The position numbers and the translations under genes are program-made. From positions 122,335,735-122,399,734 of the forward strand of contig OY987298.1 in assembly GCA_963920635.1 (NCBI GenBank): 64,000 nt of DNA, read 5' to 3'. Positions within the stretch are counted from its first letter, which is position 1, and every line of letters begins with the position of its first letter. A model generated the notes under the pieces. It was not told the DNA's origin, made no database searches, and saw only the letters and a program-made list of their open reading frames with translations. This DNA is from Pseudeuparius sepicola. Taxonomy: Eukaryota > Arthropoda > Insecta > Coleoptera > Anthribidae. Positions 23,365 through 34,369 of the stretch are shown one piece after another.

Positions 23365-24486
23365 CGAGGCCAATGATAAAGACAGGCCATGGCGCTAACG
23401 CCTAATCGTGTAGTCACGTGACCAACTTAGTCCTATATAATAAAAGGCATTTTTGGAGATAAGTAGAGAAAACAAATTTCGTAACAATTTGGCGAGTTTT
23501 CTTTCATCTATTACATTACCTATTGGTTTTGTGCATCCAGGCTTTCTATAATTGTTTTTCAAAATTTTCCACCTGCCTCAGCTGTTTTGGCCTGAGCGTT
23601 AAACGGAACTACACTCAAATATTTTGGCACATTCTCAAAAATTGTTGGGACAGCACCTTCCTTTAGCTTAAGTGATATTCTCTATAGGCATTTTCCTCCC
23701 ACAACACATTGGTCCACTTTAATTGATTCACTTTCTTGAAAATGTGTTAGCCACACATACTTAAGGGTTTTTTAGAAATTAAATCTCAGTCGGAATTTGA
23801 CGAATCCATTTTTGGCGATTCAGAGGCAAAGCAAATGTTGTTATGGTGACATTTTCTTCCTGGCTTTTGTAATATGTATAAATATAATATAAACAGACCC
23901 AATATTTGGTATTTAGGTTATTTTTTACGAAATAAAAATAAAAAATCACCTCAGTAGGTATACTGTAAATATTGTCGAGATCCCAGTTGATCGGCAGCGT
24001 GAAAGGCCGAATAGGAACCGTATCAGGGCGTGGGTCGACAACAAAAGTCCTCGAGTACGTTACAACACTGATTTATTTCGCACAAGGTGAATACAAAATC
24101 CACAAACCCGAACGTGGTCAACGGGAACGGCTTCCAGCCACCCGGACCGTCTGAACTTGAGGATCTCCCGTAAGCAGTTCACCCTTCTGTGTCATCTTAC
24201 AGCGCTCACGCGTCGGCGCGAGCGGCACCATTACTCCTGGACGGCACGGCTCCTACCCAGAGGCCATGATAACAACTTGGCGGTTCCCCTCCGCCAGGAC
24301 ACACGCGCACTAGGCACAAACTTGTTTCTAAAATGTAAATTAAGACGTTTAAAAACACTTTAAATATGTAAAACTTGTCAAAACCCAAGCTGGCGCTTTC
24401 AGTTATGTGACAAAAGACATGTAACGTCGGACTAAGATGGTCACGTGATTTTTGTGCGCCATGGCCTGTCTTTATCATAGGCCTCG
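23365..24486 (-). mobile_element. THAP-relic DNA transposon, copy 2, with 9-bp target duplication
   Basis: Inverted relative to the copy at 14500-15671. The ends are cgaggccaatgataaagaca and the complement of cgaggcctatgataaagaca. The flanks are identical 9-mers: gtggtgaag at 23356-23364 and 24487-24495. Interior order is the same but reversed, including the ggcggaggggaaccgcc block, the gcgaaataaatcagtg block and the THAP relic. The relic here is at about 23865-23600 on the minus strand, with NRQKWIRQIP and VCVANTF, each near stops. Length is 1122 bp against 1172 bp for copy 1. Divergence between copies suggests they are not very recent. Confidence 0.85.
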
Positions 24487-24495
24487 GTGGTGAAG

Positions 24496-25537
24496 GCTGA
24501 TCTTGGAACAGAGGGCTGCCAAGAAGTCTATCTGGCGAGAATTCGGGGTACTGGGATTTCGGTGCAATGGTAGATAAGCGTCGTGTAGCTCACTCGCCCT
24601 TTCTTTGACTTCTGATCTATATAACTATTATGGTATTCATTATTATTTTTTTTAGATACCACTTCAGTTAGTGAAATTACTGTTATACACTGGAAGGGCC
24701 CTCTGGCCCCGATGTCTTTAAACCTTGCAAGCGCACTCATGGGAAATTCGTAATTCGTTCTTCCGCGACTTTCCATTACCAACAAGCGCGCATTAGAGTG
24801 CCTTCTTGTGAAATATAACGGGCTCCTCCAATGAATAATGCTGTCATTACTATTTACTACATAATATGATATTTAAAATATATATAGATTTTGAGTGTTA
24901 TTGAGCCACGGAATAAAGCTCTGCACAGTAGGAATTTTTTGTCAATTTTGTGATACTTTATGTACCTACGTTTTACATTACAGTTTTAGATGCCTCTGCC
25001 TGAAACGTTCAGACGTTTCCGCACCCAGCTGAGGTCTAGACCTTTCCGTTTCAAGTTAGCTATAAATTTGGCATGGTATGCAAACTCAGGAGTCTCCTTA
25101 ATCAAAAAAATTATATTATTATATTTCCCGGATGCAGAGGTGAAACATGAAATTGATTTTGACGCCTAAAATTGACAAGCTTCTTATTTCCGCCAGTCAC
25201 ACTCCCCTGATCTTAAAGATCAGGCCATTTCGTCATTTTGATGTATATTTTTGTTAGTATTAAATTGACTTATATTTTGACTACAACTAGAAGATTTGCA
25301 AATTAAAATTTTTTTTTTATGAATTGTTCTTTGCCGGTAACAGTCAACTTAGAGAGTTACGGAAAAAAGCAGTAATCCAATGAAGGGCTCTAGCAAGTAG
25401 GATCGTAAAGAGATAAATTTCCTGAGAACTTTCGAGATAATCGGTAACCATAAAATGAGTTTCGATTATTATTCGCGCATTTGATACCACAAGAAGATTT
25501 TATCATTCTAACATTTTAGTCATAATCTGAACGCAGT
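24496..25537. other. Spacer, includes a segment related to 19390-19640
   Basis: 24690-24830 resembles the GC-rich segment at 19.45 kb (gggaaattcgtaattc). The rest is AT-rich without recognisable genes. Confidence 0.45.
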
Positions 25538-25540
25538 GTA

Positions 25541-26177
25541 CAGACTGAGTCATTTTCGATGGTTTTATGGGGTATCTGCGTTATTTGTATAGATAGAAAA
25601 AAACAAGGTAGGTGTTCATTAGTTAATTTTTTGAGATATTTACGATGCTCAAAACAGATCTCTGATATCTCCAATACTTTAGGAGATACAGGGCGTTTTT
25701 GAAATGTTTGCTGTTTTTTACAATTATCATAGCTCATTTGTTTTTAAACCTATATATTTCGTTGAAAACGCTTTATACGCACTTTTTTACGTAGAATCCA
25801 TTGGAGTAAACAGTTTTTCTAAAAAATAGTTATTTTACCTACCAAGGCACTGAAGTTCAACTTAATAATTCAACTTCAGTGCCTTGGTACATAAATAACT
25901 ATTTTATAGAAAAACTGTTTACTCCAATGGATTCTACGTAAAAAAGTGCGTATAAAGCGTTTTCAACGAAACATATAGGTTTAAAAACAAATGAGCTATG
26001 GTAATTGCAAAAATTTCAAAAACGCCCTGTATCTCCTAAAGTATTGAAGATATCAGAGATCTGTTTTGAGTATCGTAAATATATCAAAAAATTAACTCAT
26101 GAACACCTACCTTGCTTTTTTCTATCTATACAAATAACGGAGATACCCCATAAAACTATCGAAAATGACTCAGTCTG
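25541..26177. mobile_element. CAGACTGAG foldback MITE, copy 1
   Basis: TA-CAGACTGAGTCATTTTCGAT at the left and its complement at the right, each flanked by TA. The arms are almost perfect and meet at aaggcactgaagttcaactt near 25850-25885. The copy at 55378-56027 is very similar along its whole length, so the family moved fairly recently. No coding capacity; the open frames within it (QKRPVSPKVLEISEICFEHR and similar) are palindrome artefacts. Confidence 0.9.
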
Positions 26178-26179
26178 TA

Positions 26180-28340
26180 CCAAGATGTACCCCCTCCCCC
26201 ACACACACAGCCTTTATTTTTTTAATAAAAACAAAAATTTTGCAGTGAACGTTCTAGTACTTTTCCGAACCGCCAAAATCCGCTTCCAACTGAAACAAGA
26301 GAACATCTCAAGTTGACCAAAATTAAAACTTTGTTTTTTTTTTCATGAAATACCCAATGCATTTTTTAAATCTACTCGACCCGTTTTTGAAATATTGCAT
26401 TTTCAAATTTTACTCTAAATTATTGAACTTAAATTTGCGGGTTGATATAATAACAACAAATATTTATTTTAGAAATATGACATTAAAATTCTAAAATATT
26501 CGGGATCTTTTTAGAATTGACTGAAATACTTAGTCAATAAATTGTTTTATTTTCGGAATGTCAGTAAAATCAGAAAAATTATTAGTAACCTTTTCAGAAA
26601 AGACCAGAGGTTCAACTTTCTGTAATTATTTTGTTCAGTTTAATTAATGTTATAATTATTACTCACTAGTTGTTATATATTATTTTCAACATGATCAAAA
26701 TAGATTGCACCAAGGCAGTACAAAGTGCAGGCTTGGTTGTTTGTACAAATTCTAAATTAAATTGGTCTCAGTTTAAGAAATTTGTTGCTTTCTGTTTTTA
26801 AGACGCTACGATACTTATGAAATCCGCCTGAAGTGCCCGACTCAATTCAGGACAAACGTCGCTCGATTAGATATGCCTATCCTTTTCCTTCCTCTAGTCC
26901 CCACGACTCCCCACTCCAGCCCGCCCCTTCATAGTGCTACGATTGAGGGGTAGGCCGGCCGTGGGTACTACACTGAGAAAAATCTGGCACTTTGTAAAAA
27001 AAACCCTGTTTAATTCAATATGAGATATTATTCCTCAAACTCAAGCAGAAGCTTTTTTGTAACTAACAATAATCAATTCAATTACAATTGATATTGAATT
27101 CTAATGAATAATTTAAATGTAATATTTTATTTCAATAAATAGCGTGTTCTGGAATTGATTCTATAATAGTTCTTTTCTAAGCACATTCTTTTGTCAGAAC
27201 AACATAACGTTTCATGGTGTTGAATTGAATAGGGATACATTAACTGTTCATTATACTGAAATTACAACTACTGTCACTGAATTTTTGCTGTATTTGTAAT
27301 AATTGTGGGTACTAATATCAATTATAATAATTATCAATAATATATCATATTATTGCCTGAATAATAAGCAAATGATGTGTAAAATGCAAATCAAGTTGCT
27401 AGTGTAGTAACTTATAATTTTTTAGTTTGTTAATATAGCCATTCACTTGCACAGTGTTCATTATGACTACGAACGATATAGAGTGTAGGGTTGATTCAAA
27501 ACCTTTAATTTGCGATCACTGTGTGCACTCCTAAGTTAACCCCCAGTTAACCCTGAAAAAATCAGCTTGTTTTAAAGATTTTTTTTACCCTTATAAAGCA
27601 CTTTAGATAGTGGTGATCTTTTACCTATATCTCGTGAACTATTGAAGTTAAAAAAAAATTCATGAGGGAAAGTTGTAGAGAACGTAATAATGTATAATTG
27701 TATACATAAGAAGAAAAAAAAATTGTACACATGAGAAGAAAAAAAATTACAAAAAAAATGTTTGCAAAACCACTCCTATTGCGGAGTTCGTAACACGATT
27801 TCGATGGTGATTTTTTGGGGTATACTCAGGACGCTACCCACAACCAACCCTGAAAATATCTACCTGTTAAGAATTATTTTTTTTCTACCTCTATGAAAAA
27901 TGACAATTTTCTTGGACTATGATTACATTGATGAATATAAAAGTTGCAATTAAGTTGTTTTGTTCATCCAATGAATCATAATGTTTTTTCAGTTGCTTCT
28001 GGGGTACTCTTATATAGTTTGGAGTAGTCTGAGGGTGAGAATTATTATTATTTAAATAAAATAAATTTAATTGTTTAAATAAAACATGAGACATTTTAGA
28101 ACCGAGGTTATGCTTTCATTGTAGTATGCCAATTTTAGTATCGAAGTGACAATACGTCTTCTTAACGGAAATTCAAACTATTTTAAACTTATTGGTTCAC
28201 CTGCAATTACCTCAAAAGTATAGATTATATTGTTGGGACCACATGGATTTGCTTGTATATTTAAAGTAGGTAATGGAAAAGTGATTATATACACGAACTC
28301 ACTAAAATCACAACAGTCTTTTTTTCCTGTGTAGACGTGT
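26180..28340. other. AT-rich stretch, possibly a decayed element with CACTGAG end
   Basis: tacactgagaaaaatctggc at 26969 resembles the CACTCAGRGAAA terminus at 42.29 kb. A weak partner, ttttttcctgtgtag, lies at 28320. No coding relic is convincing between them. 26880-26960 is GC-richer. Confidence 0.25.
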
Positions 28341-28469
28341 AGATAATATGAAATAATAACTCAGGTGCCGGCCGCCGCCGATGGGTCACACGAGTCTCGC
28401 CGATGCCGACGAAGAAGCGCGAATATATATTTAAAAAACGGCGGTGGCCAGTTTGCTTTATTGCAAAAA

Positions 28470-28808
28470 TTATATTTTTTGGGAGTTATTCAGGGCGTTC
28501 ACTTTTCGTTGGCAACACACTGCATAGCTTTTTGGCGTCGAAGCAATTTTACTATTATTTTTCATATCAGCAAAGGTGCATGCTATGAAGGGTTCATGTA
28601 TAAAAAACTTCTGTAATTGCTCAATTATAAAATCTAAATTAACGATTCGATTACCGAATTCTTCTTGAACCACATTAGGGTCAATTGAACATCTATCAAT
28701 GTTTGATTGGATAATTGTTCTGCATAATAGTGTTGCTACGACTAAAAAAGTGCGTCTAAAGTCTACTTCTTTGAAATGTTTTAAGAATATACCTAGTAGG
28801 TATTCCAT
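28470..28808 (-). CDS. Unrecognised open frame of 112 codons
   Basis: The minus-strand frame begins MEYLLGIFLKHFKEVDFRRT and continues with DPNVVQEEFGNRIVNLDF and LQKFFIHEPFIACTFADMKN. The composition is balanced and helix-forming, unlike the low-complexity frames nearby, so it could be a piece of a real or transposon-derived protein. I recognise no domain. The 5' flank in this strand is AT-rich without an obvious acceptor. It ends near a GC-rich patch (28365-28460). It may be a chance frame. Confidence 0.25.
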   Translation of the reverse strand: MEYLLGIFLKHFKEVDFRRTFLVVATLLCRTIIQSNIDRCSIDPNVVQEEFGNRIVNLDFIIEQLQKFFIHEPFIACTFADMKNNSKIASTPKSYAVCCQRKVNALNNSQKI

Positions 28809-29159
28809 ATTTACATTTGTGTAATAATAAATAAATCTAACTAAAAACTTTCTACACTGTAAGAGTTCACTTTAGAGGGATTAGAGTGAATAGGCCATAT
28901 TATATTACAACGGTTTCGTTAATCTATAAAATTACATCCTCAAGGACTAATTTATAGAGTTACGAAACTGGTCCCCGTTTTTAAATAAAGTAATAGTTGT
29001 GAGATAATAGGAGCTATTAATTTCTAATCCCTTGTAAATGTTCCATTCAAAGTTTGTTTCCCAAACCCTATGCACCTGCACTACTACTTGCAAAATGCAA
29101 AATATGTAGGTACCCCTCTCTCAAATTCTGGAAACCATATTAGGTACCTACGGGAATAA

Positions 29160-29345
29160 AAGCACTCAAGCCCACAAATTACTCCTATTGGTTTCACTGC
29201 ATGTGACTGTTGTGACATCATTATCAAACATTATAGGTATTCTTGCCCTGACTGCGGTTCAGTTTCAGAACCTTATTCTGACAAATCTGAATTATCGAAC
29301 ATCCTAGAAAATGTATTAAAATCTCATAAATTCGACAGACTTTAA
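29160..29345 (+). CDS. Candidate 3'-terminal exon, cysteine-rich (ZZ-like)
   Basis: A 61-codon frame without ATG starts after a TAA at 29157 and ends at TAA 29343-29345, with AATAAA at 29347-29352. It reads SSPQITPIGFTACDCCDIII, then KHYRYSCPDCGSVSEPYSDK, and ends NVLKSHKFDRL. The pattern C-x2-C, x10, C-x2-C with YRYSC resembles the first half of a ZZ-type zinc finger; the second half is absent. Stop plus immediate polyadenylation signal suits a last exon or the end of a transposon gene. No clear acceptor precedes it. Found by reading frames rather than by a start codon. Confidence 0.35.
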   Translation, partial: KHSSPQITPIGFTACDCCDIIIKHYRYSCPDCGSVSEPYSDKSELSNILENVLKSHKFDRL

Positions 29346-29769
29346 CAATAAAATGTACTATTTTTATTTTGCCCGATTTTCGACTCCAATGACTTTCGAA
29401 CAATCTTCTAACGAAGAAGTTTCTAAAACTGACTGGATGTCAGAATTATTATCGTTCCCTCTGGAAAGTATATAAATTAGCTTTTGTCATGCAGCGATTT
29501 GACACAATAATCGTATTACATAGGATATTATTCGTTTTCAAAAAATGCTTCACATGACCCATTTATTTGACAAAAATATTACTTGTACCTATCACATTTT
29601 TAAAGTAAAAATCAAGCGCACAATTTGGTCTAGAATTTAAATTTACTCTTTTTGCACGACCAGGCCATTTTATACCCTAGGGATTAAACCATTTTACACA
29701 AAAGCAAAAAGTAGGTACTTTGTGAATAATAATTATTTATTTTCTAAAATTTATTTGTGGCGCAAACAG

Positions 29770-29876
29770 ATCCATTTAATTTTTAATTGGGTTTTTCGCC
29801 ACCAAACTGATCGAAAGACAACTTTTTCATTTCGATCAGTTTGGTGGCGAAAAACCCAATTAAAAATTAAATGGAT
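29770..29876. repeat. Perfect 47-bp palindrome with 13-base loop
   Basis: The arms 29770-29816 and 29830-29876 are exactly complementary (outer end atccatttaatttttaattg). A 16-bp direct repeat taataattatttattt occurs on both sides (29727-29742 and 29877-29892). It may be a very small recent foldback insertion or a replication-derived palindrome. Confidence 0.95.
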
Positions 29877-29899
29877 TAATAATTATTTATTTATTATTC

Positions 29900-32176
29900 C
29901 TGGAGGATTAATAATAATGAGTATTATTATATGCCAGTCGACATACATAATGTCGCAGTAGAAAATATTTTCTTCGGGTACTCGGAAATATAAATATTTG
30001 CTAACATACTAACATTCAAAACAAGCGAAACACAAATAAGGGAGACTGAGACTAATAAAATGAAAAATGAGCCATCTGATATCGATTGAAAGTTCCCCTG
30101 ACGTGGTTTCCGAGCCCGGTGAGGTACGCCGAAGTAGGGGGAAGTAGGGGAACCACGAGTTCCAGCGAACGCCCGCCCGCCCGCCTATCTCCGTACGTCT
30201 AATTCCTGCTCGAATGGCCAATTCACGGATCATTTTATTGCCGGGCAGTGGGTTCGTAGTTTTCAAATCATAGCCAAACGAACAAACGTATCGACTTGAA
30301 AGTAGTCTTAAAATAATGTTATCGAATGCCTCAATCGTCGTTGTGTCTTTCGAATTATTTTTGAGCGGTGGAAATACTCGAAATTCTTAACCGAATATAG
30401 TCGAATTTCGGGTATGTTTGGCATTTTTTTCACAGTGTCGCATTAGTTCTGCACAGTTCGTGATACACAACGACGATTCTTCGTAGTTTTACCTAAGCCA
30501 CAAAAAAAAATCAAGTGAAAATATTAAGAAATGCAAGTAGGAGATGTAAACTACGAAACCCTTGAAAATGGGGGGTATCGTAGCGCCTTAAAGTATTTGA
30601 GTTTTAATCAAAGCACTTGTTTGAGATGTTGAAAATTATGAAGCGAAATGAACCGAACACGGCGTTTCTGAAAATAACTTGTGTTGAAAATTGAATTTGA
30701 AAGAAATAGTTCAGAAATCATGTATGTAAACCTTGGCAGGAGTCAAAAACTTATAGATTATAAGTAAAGTGCCTTTTCTGCAAAACATATCGAATGCCAT
30801 TAGGTAAAATTTTTCGGAACGCTTGGATTTTTCTGATTTTTAAAGAGTTACTTTAACTTATTGGCCAATTTACTATTTATTGAAATTTAAATATTGACAC
30901 TTCATATTACCCGGCAGATACAACAAATTGATCAAATCTAGGTATGCCAACAAAAAATATTATGCTGTTGGCAATAGACGGCAGCCGATTTTAAGACTTT
31001 TCTGTATTTTCTGCCTCCAGCTTACAGTGCAGAAGTTTTTTTAACGAGTTTTTAAATTTACGTTTGTATTTGTACCAGGAGTAAACGTGTCATTTATTTA
31101 ATTGATACTGAATAAATAATAATGGCATTGTTTCCTCCACTCTAAATTATACAATTTAAAGTAGTTAACATATTCGAGAATGGACTACAGCTTCATATAA
31201 TATATTGATTTTTAAAACACTTTAAAACACGGCTTACTTTTATTTTTTATTTTCATTCTAAGGAACGGCTAAGAATCGGTAAAAGTAGTTCTATTTATTT
31301 ATCGTTAGGACGTAATCTGCATTCCTGAATATCACTATTATATGTCATATTAGTCAAATTTCAATTGTTATTTTTTTAGTAATATTGCAGTCAATACAGT
31401 GTCACCCTGTATATTATAATATCGAAACTAAAAATCTAAAGGCCAAAGAGTGTAGAATCTGATATTTCTGAAAAAAAAAACCTCACAAACCGTATTTCAA
31501 TTTCCAACCTGATGAACAATTTTTCGCGTCCCCTCCCAAAAAAGCACCATTTAATTTAAAGGGTGATATTTTCGCGCAAAACGGCGCCCACTGTCCAATA
31601 TCATGAATTTTACTGCTCCGATGGCCGAATTGTCGCACTTTTTATCTGCGGCGTTGCAACAGTAGCACATGCGTTATGCCGTGTCATAAATCGTCAAATT
31701 TGCAGCAGGCGGAGATTCCAATATCAGCGCGGATCGGAAAATGTATGCAGGGTGATCAATTTGAAAAAATTGTTCTCGATAGATGGATCCAATAGGCGAC
31801 AAATTAATGACTGGAAAATAAGACCAAAGATGAAATTGCATGATTATTTCTACCCTTAATAGTCGCCAATCAACCAATACACTAGGAATCTACATTTTCG
31901 TATTGGAATTAGGTTTCTGTGTAGTTGGAAAGCACTCTGAATGATATATGAATTAAAATCACGAAAACAAAGTTGTGAACTCACATTTATTGTCAAAATA
32001 GAAGCCTACTACTTGTGACGTCTCTGGGAACAAACCTTTAACAGCGTATATTATTATTCCTGCTGTTATACTTCCAAACTTGTCTGTATTGGATGAACCC
32101 ACATTCTTGAAAAATGTGGGGTCGGGTTACGCATTTTTTAGATTTTGTGTATAAGAAATCTGTATCCTCTTTGCAG
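29900..32176. other. Noncoding DNA with GC-rich patches at 30080-30260 and 31560-31860
   Basis: 30080-30260 includes a cccgcccgcccg run and CpGs. 31560-31860 (gcgcaaaacggcgccc, ctgcggcgttgcaacag) is also GC-rich with open frames but no motif. A lone transposon-type terminus, caccctgtata, lies near 31402. If the exon at 32177 belongs to a plus-strand gene, this DNA is intronic and these patches may be intronic enhancers. Confidence 0.4.
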
Positions 32177-32336
32177 AACCACCTAGTCCCTTATAACGAG
32201 ACTGGAGGGCTCTTACCCCTGGACCACATCTTGACCCTAAAAAACGTCAGTCAGAAATCTGGCGGGCAGTATGCGTGCTCAGCAATCAACACGGAAGGTG
32301 AGACGTACAGTGCCCCATTCGAATTGGTTGTTCAAT
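32177..32336 (+). CDS. Immunoglobulin-domain exon, Sidestep/nephrin-like receptor
   Basis: The exon is bounded by ctctttgcag at 32176 and gtaagt at 32337, both near-consensus. It enters in phase 0 and leaves in phase 1. It encodes 53 residues beginning NHLVPYNETGGLLPLDHI, then LTLKNVSQKSGGQYACSAIN and TEGETYSAPFELVVQ. The L-x-L-x-N-V and G-x-Y-x-C blocks are the E and F strands of an Ig domain; the following NTEGE and S-x-x-x-x-L-x-V are the F-G turn and G strand. N-T-E-G-E is common in insect Sidestep-family (Beat-binding) receptors, which act at the axon or muscle surface; nephrin or other Ig proteins remain possible. There are two N-glycosylation sites (NET, NVS). Partner exons were not found. 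Confidence 0.75.
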
Positions 32337-32482
32337 GTAAGTATTTATCACAGAAAGATTAGGTAAATTCCTTTTCTTTTTAGGGGGGAAAATTATCTAT
32401 GTTGTTTCCAATTTCACACTGGATATTATATTTTTCACAAGTCACTTTTATTGATCGATTCAAGAGATGGTTATTATACATA

Positions 32483-33708
32483 CAGGGTGTCCAACTTTAT
32501 TACCGTACAAATCAGTAAAATCTTCATTTTTGGAGATAATCGCCTAAACTTTTTTTTCGTTTGAAAGGCCTTCAAAAACCGCTTCTTTTGACGTTCCTGC
32601 CATTTTCAAAATGCAAATACAGGGCCGGCTGCGATTTTTTTGAACCCCCGATTTTCACGAAAACCATTTAGCGATTTTATTATTTAAAATCTAGCGTTAA
32701 TCAGAATACCCCAAAACCCCCATATACCAAATCTGAACAAAAAGTATAAAGGGAGTTCCATTCTGTAGGGTCTCAAAGTTGAACAAAATAAGAAATTTAA
32801 GACATCTGGCGAGTCAAATATGCCATGGAATCCCTTCAAAACAGTTGAATGGTCAACAGGATCACTCAAAATGTTGGTGTGAAAAGATTTACTACAAAAA
32901 TATACAGGGTATTTTTCCCTGAGCCATCTCAAAATTCTGAATTTTTATTAAACTTTATACTGGTCAGGAGTGCTCTGGAATCATTGAGAAAACATTAATA
33001 AACACAAAAGTATTTTTTTTTTACAAAATGCCAACCAACAAATAAAAATAATTTAAATTATTGGGCCTTTCTCAACAAGATGATAGATTTTCTGTGCGTT
33101 TCCTGTTATGGCACACCAGCTACCTTAACTGATATGGACTTACTGACTGGCAGGCTTCTGTATTTTTTAGATTTAGTTCGTTTATACTGTGTGAAGCGGT
33201 TTTGTTATACACGATTTTTTTCCCCTACAAAATTCAAAAAATTCAGTAATTTGAAATGGCACAGAAAATAACACTCTGTATATTTTGTATTGGACCTTTG
33301 CACACCAACACCTTGAGTAGTCCCAGTGACTTTTCACCTGTTTTGAAGGGATTCCATGGCACACTTGACTTGGCAGATGGCTTTAAAATTATTAATTTGC
33401 TCAAATTTGACACCCTACAGAGTGGAACTCCCTGTATATTTTTTTATTCAAATTTGGTGTAAAAGGGTTTTGGGATGTTCTGATTAACGCTGTGGGGTCA
33501 GATTTTAAATAAAAAAATCGCTAAATGGTTTTCGTGAAAATCGTGGGTATAAAAAAATGGCAGCCGGCCCTGGATTTGCATTTTGAAAATGGCAGGAACG
33601 TCAAAAGAAGCGGTTTTTGGACGCCTTTCAAACAAAAAAAAGTTTAGGCGATTATCTCCAAAAATAAAGATTTTACTGATTTGTACAGTAATAAAGTTGG
33701 ACACCCTG
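32483..33708. mobile_element. CAGGGTGTCC foldback MITE, 1226 bp
   Basis: TA-CAGGGTGTCCAACTTTATTA at the left, its complement at the right, TA on both sides (32481-32482 and 33709-33710). The arms are about 450 bp, with a spacer at about 32945-33245. Internal tacagggt-like motifs (near 32903, and complement near 33278) mark possible nested ends. It lies 150 bp downstream of the Ig exon, so it is intronic if that gene is real. No transposase frame. Confidence 0.9.
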
Positions 33709-33710
33709 TA

Positions 33711-34367
33711 GAAGGTGTCTCACTTAAGAGTGAAACAACCTTATAACTTCTTTAATTTTTAACCGACCAGAAAGAAATTTTTACCAAAGGTAGATGGCAT
33801 TGTTGTTCACTTATTTCCAAAAAATTAGTTGTCTACATCAAAGTCAATGCCACCTGCGATGCCACAATCGAAGCTAAAAATCCGAAAGTCATATTATGCA
33901 TTATTTTCAAAAAAAAATACTAAAAAAGTTATTCAGAATCGATCCAGAACCCTAAATCCAAAATTTTGCAAAAATCAAAAAAATATTAAAGAAAAAAATT
34001 AAGTAAAAATTAAAAAAATAAAATTTGTTTTGTAGCTTTTAATTTTTTTTTTTTTTGAAAGCAACTAGCCTTTAAAACTTCCATGGCACACTTTCCTAAA
34101 CGCAGAAAATTCTTAAATTGCTATTTTTGCACTTCAATTTTTGTATTTAATATTTTTTGATTTTAACAAAATTTCGGATTAAGGGTCCTGGATTGATTCT
34201 GAACAACTTCTTTTGGTAATTTATATGAAAAAAAAAAGGCCTAATATGATTTTCGGATTTTTAGCCTCCATTGTGACATCGACTTTGGAGTAGGCAACTA
34301 ATTTTTTGGAAATAAGTTAAAAATTAAAAAGAAGTAATAAGGTTTCACTCTTAAGTGAGACACTCTG
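33711..34367. mobile_element. Foldback MITE, 657 bp, sharing a TA with the previous one
   Basis: Starts GAAGGTGTCTCACTTAAGAG and ends with the complement, ctcttaagtgagacactctg, followed by TA (34368-34369). Its left TA (33709-33710) is also the right TA of the preceding element, so the two elements abut exactly. The arms are diverged and the centre is A/T-rich. Confidence 0.8.
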
Positions 34368-34369
34368 TA

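Noticed and set aside
25516..26316. Frames of 73-103 codons reading QKRPVSPKVLEISEICFEHR and variants, seen also at 55.4 kb
   Set aside because: They recur on both arms of the CAGACTGAG foldback, so their apparent conservation is that of the transposon, and the frame has no domain.
32300..32362. Reading the Ig frame through to the stop at 32362
   Set aside because: The consensus donor at 32337 and loss of Ig similarity after VVQ show that the last eight residues are intronic.
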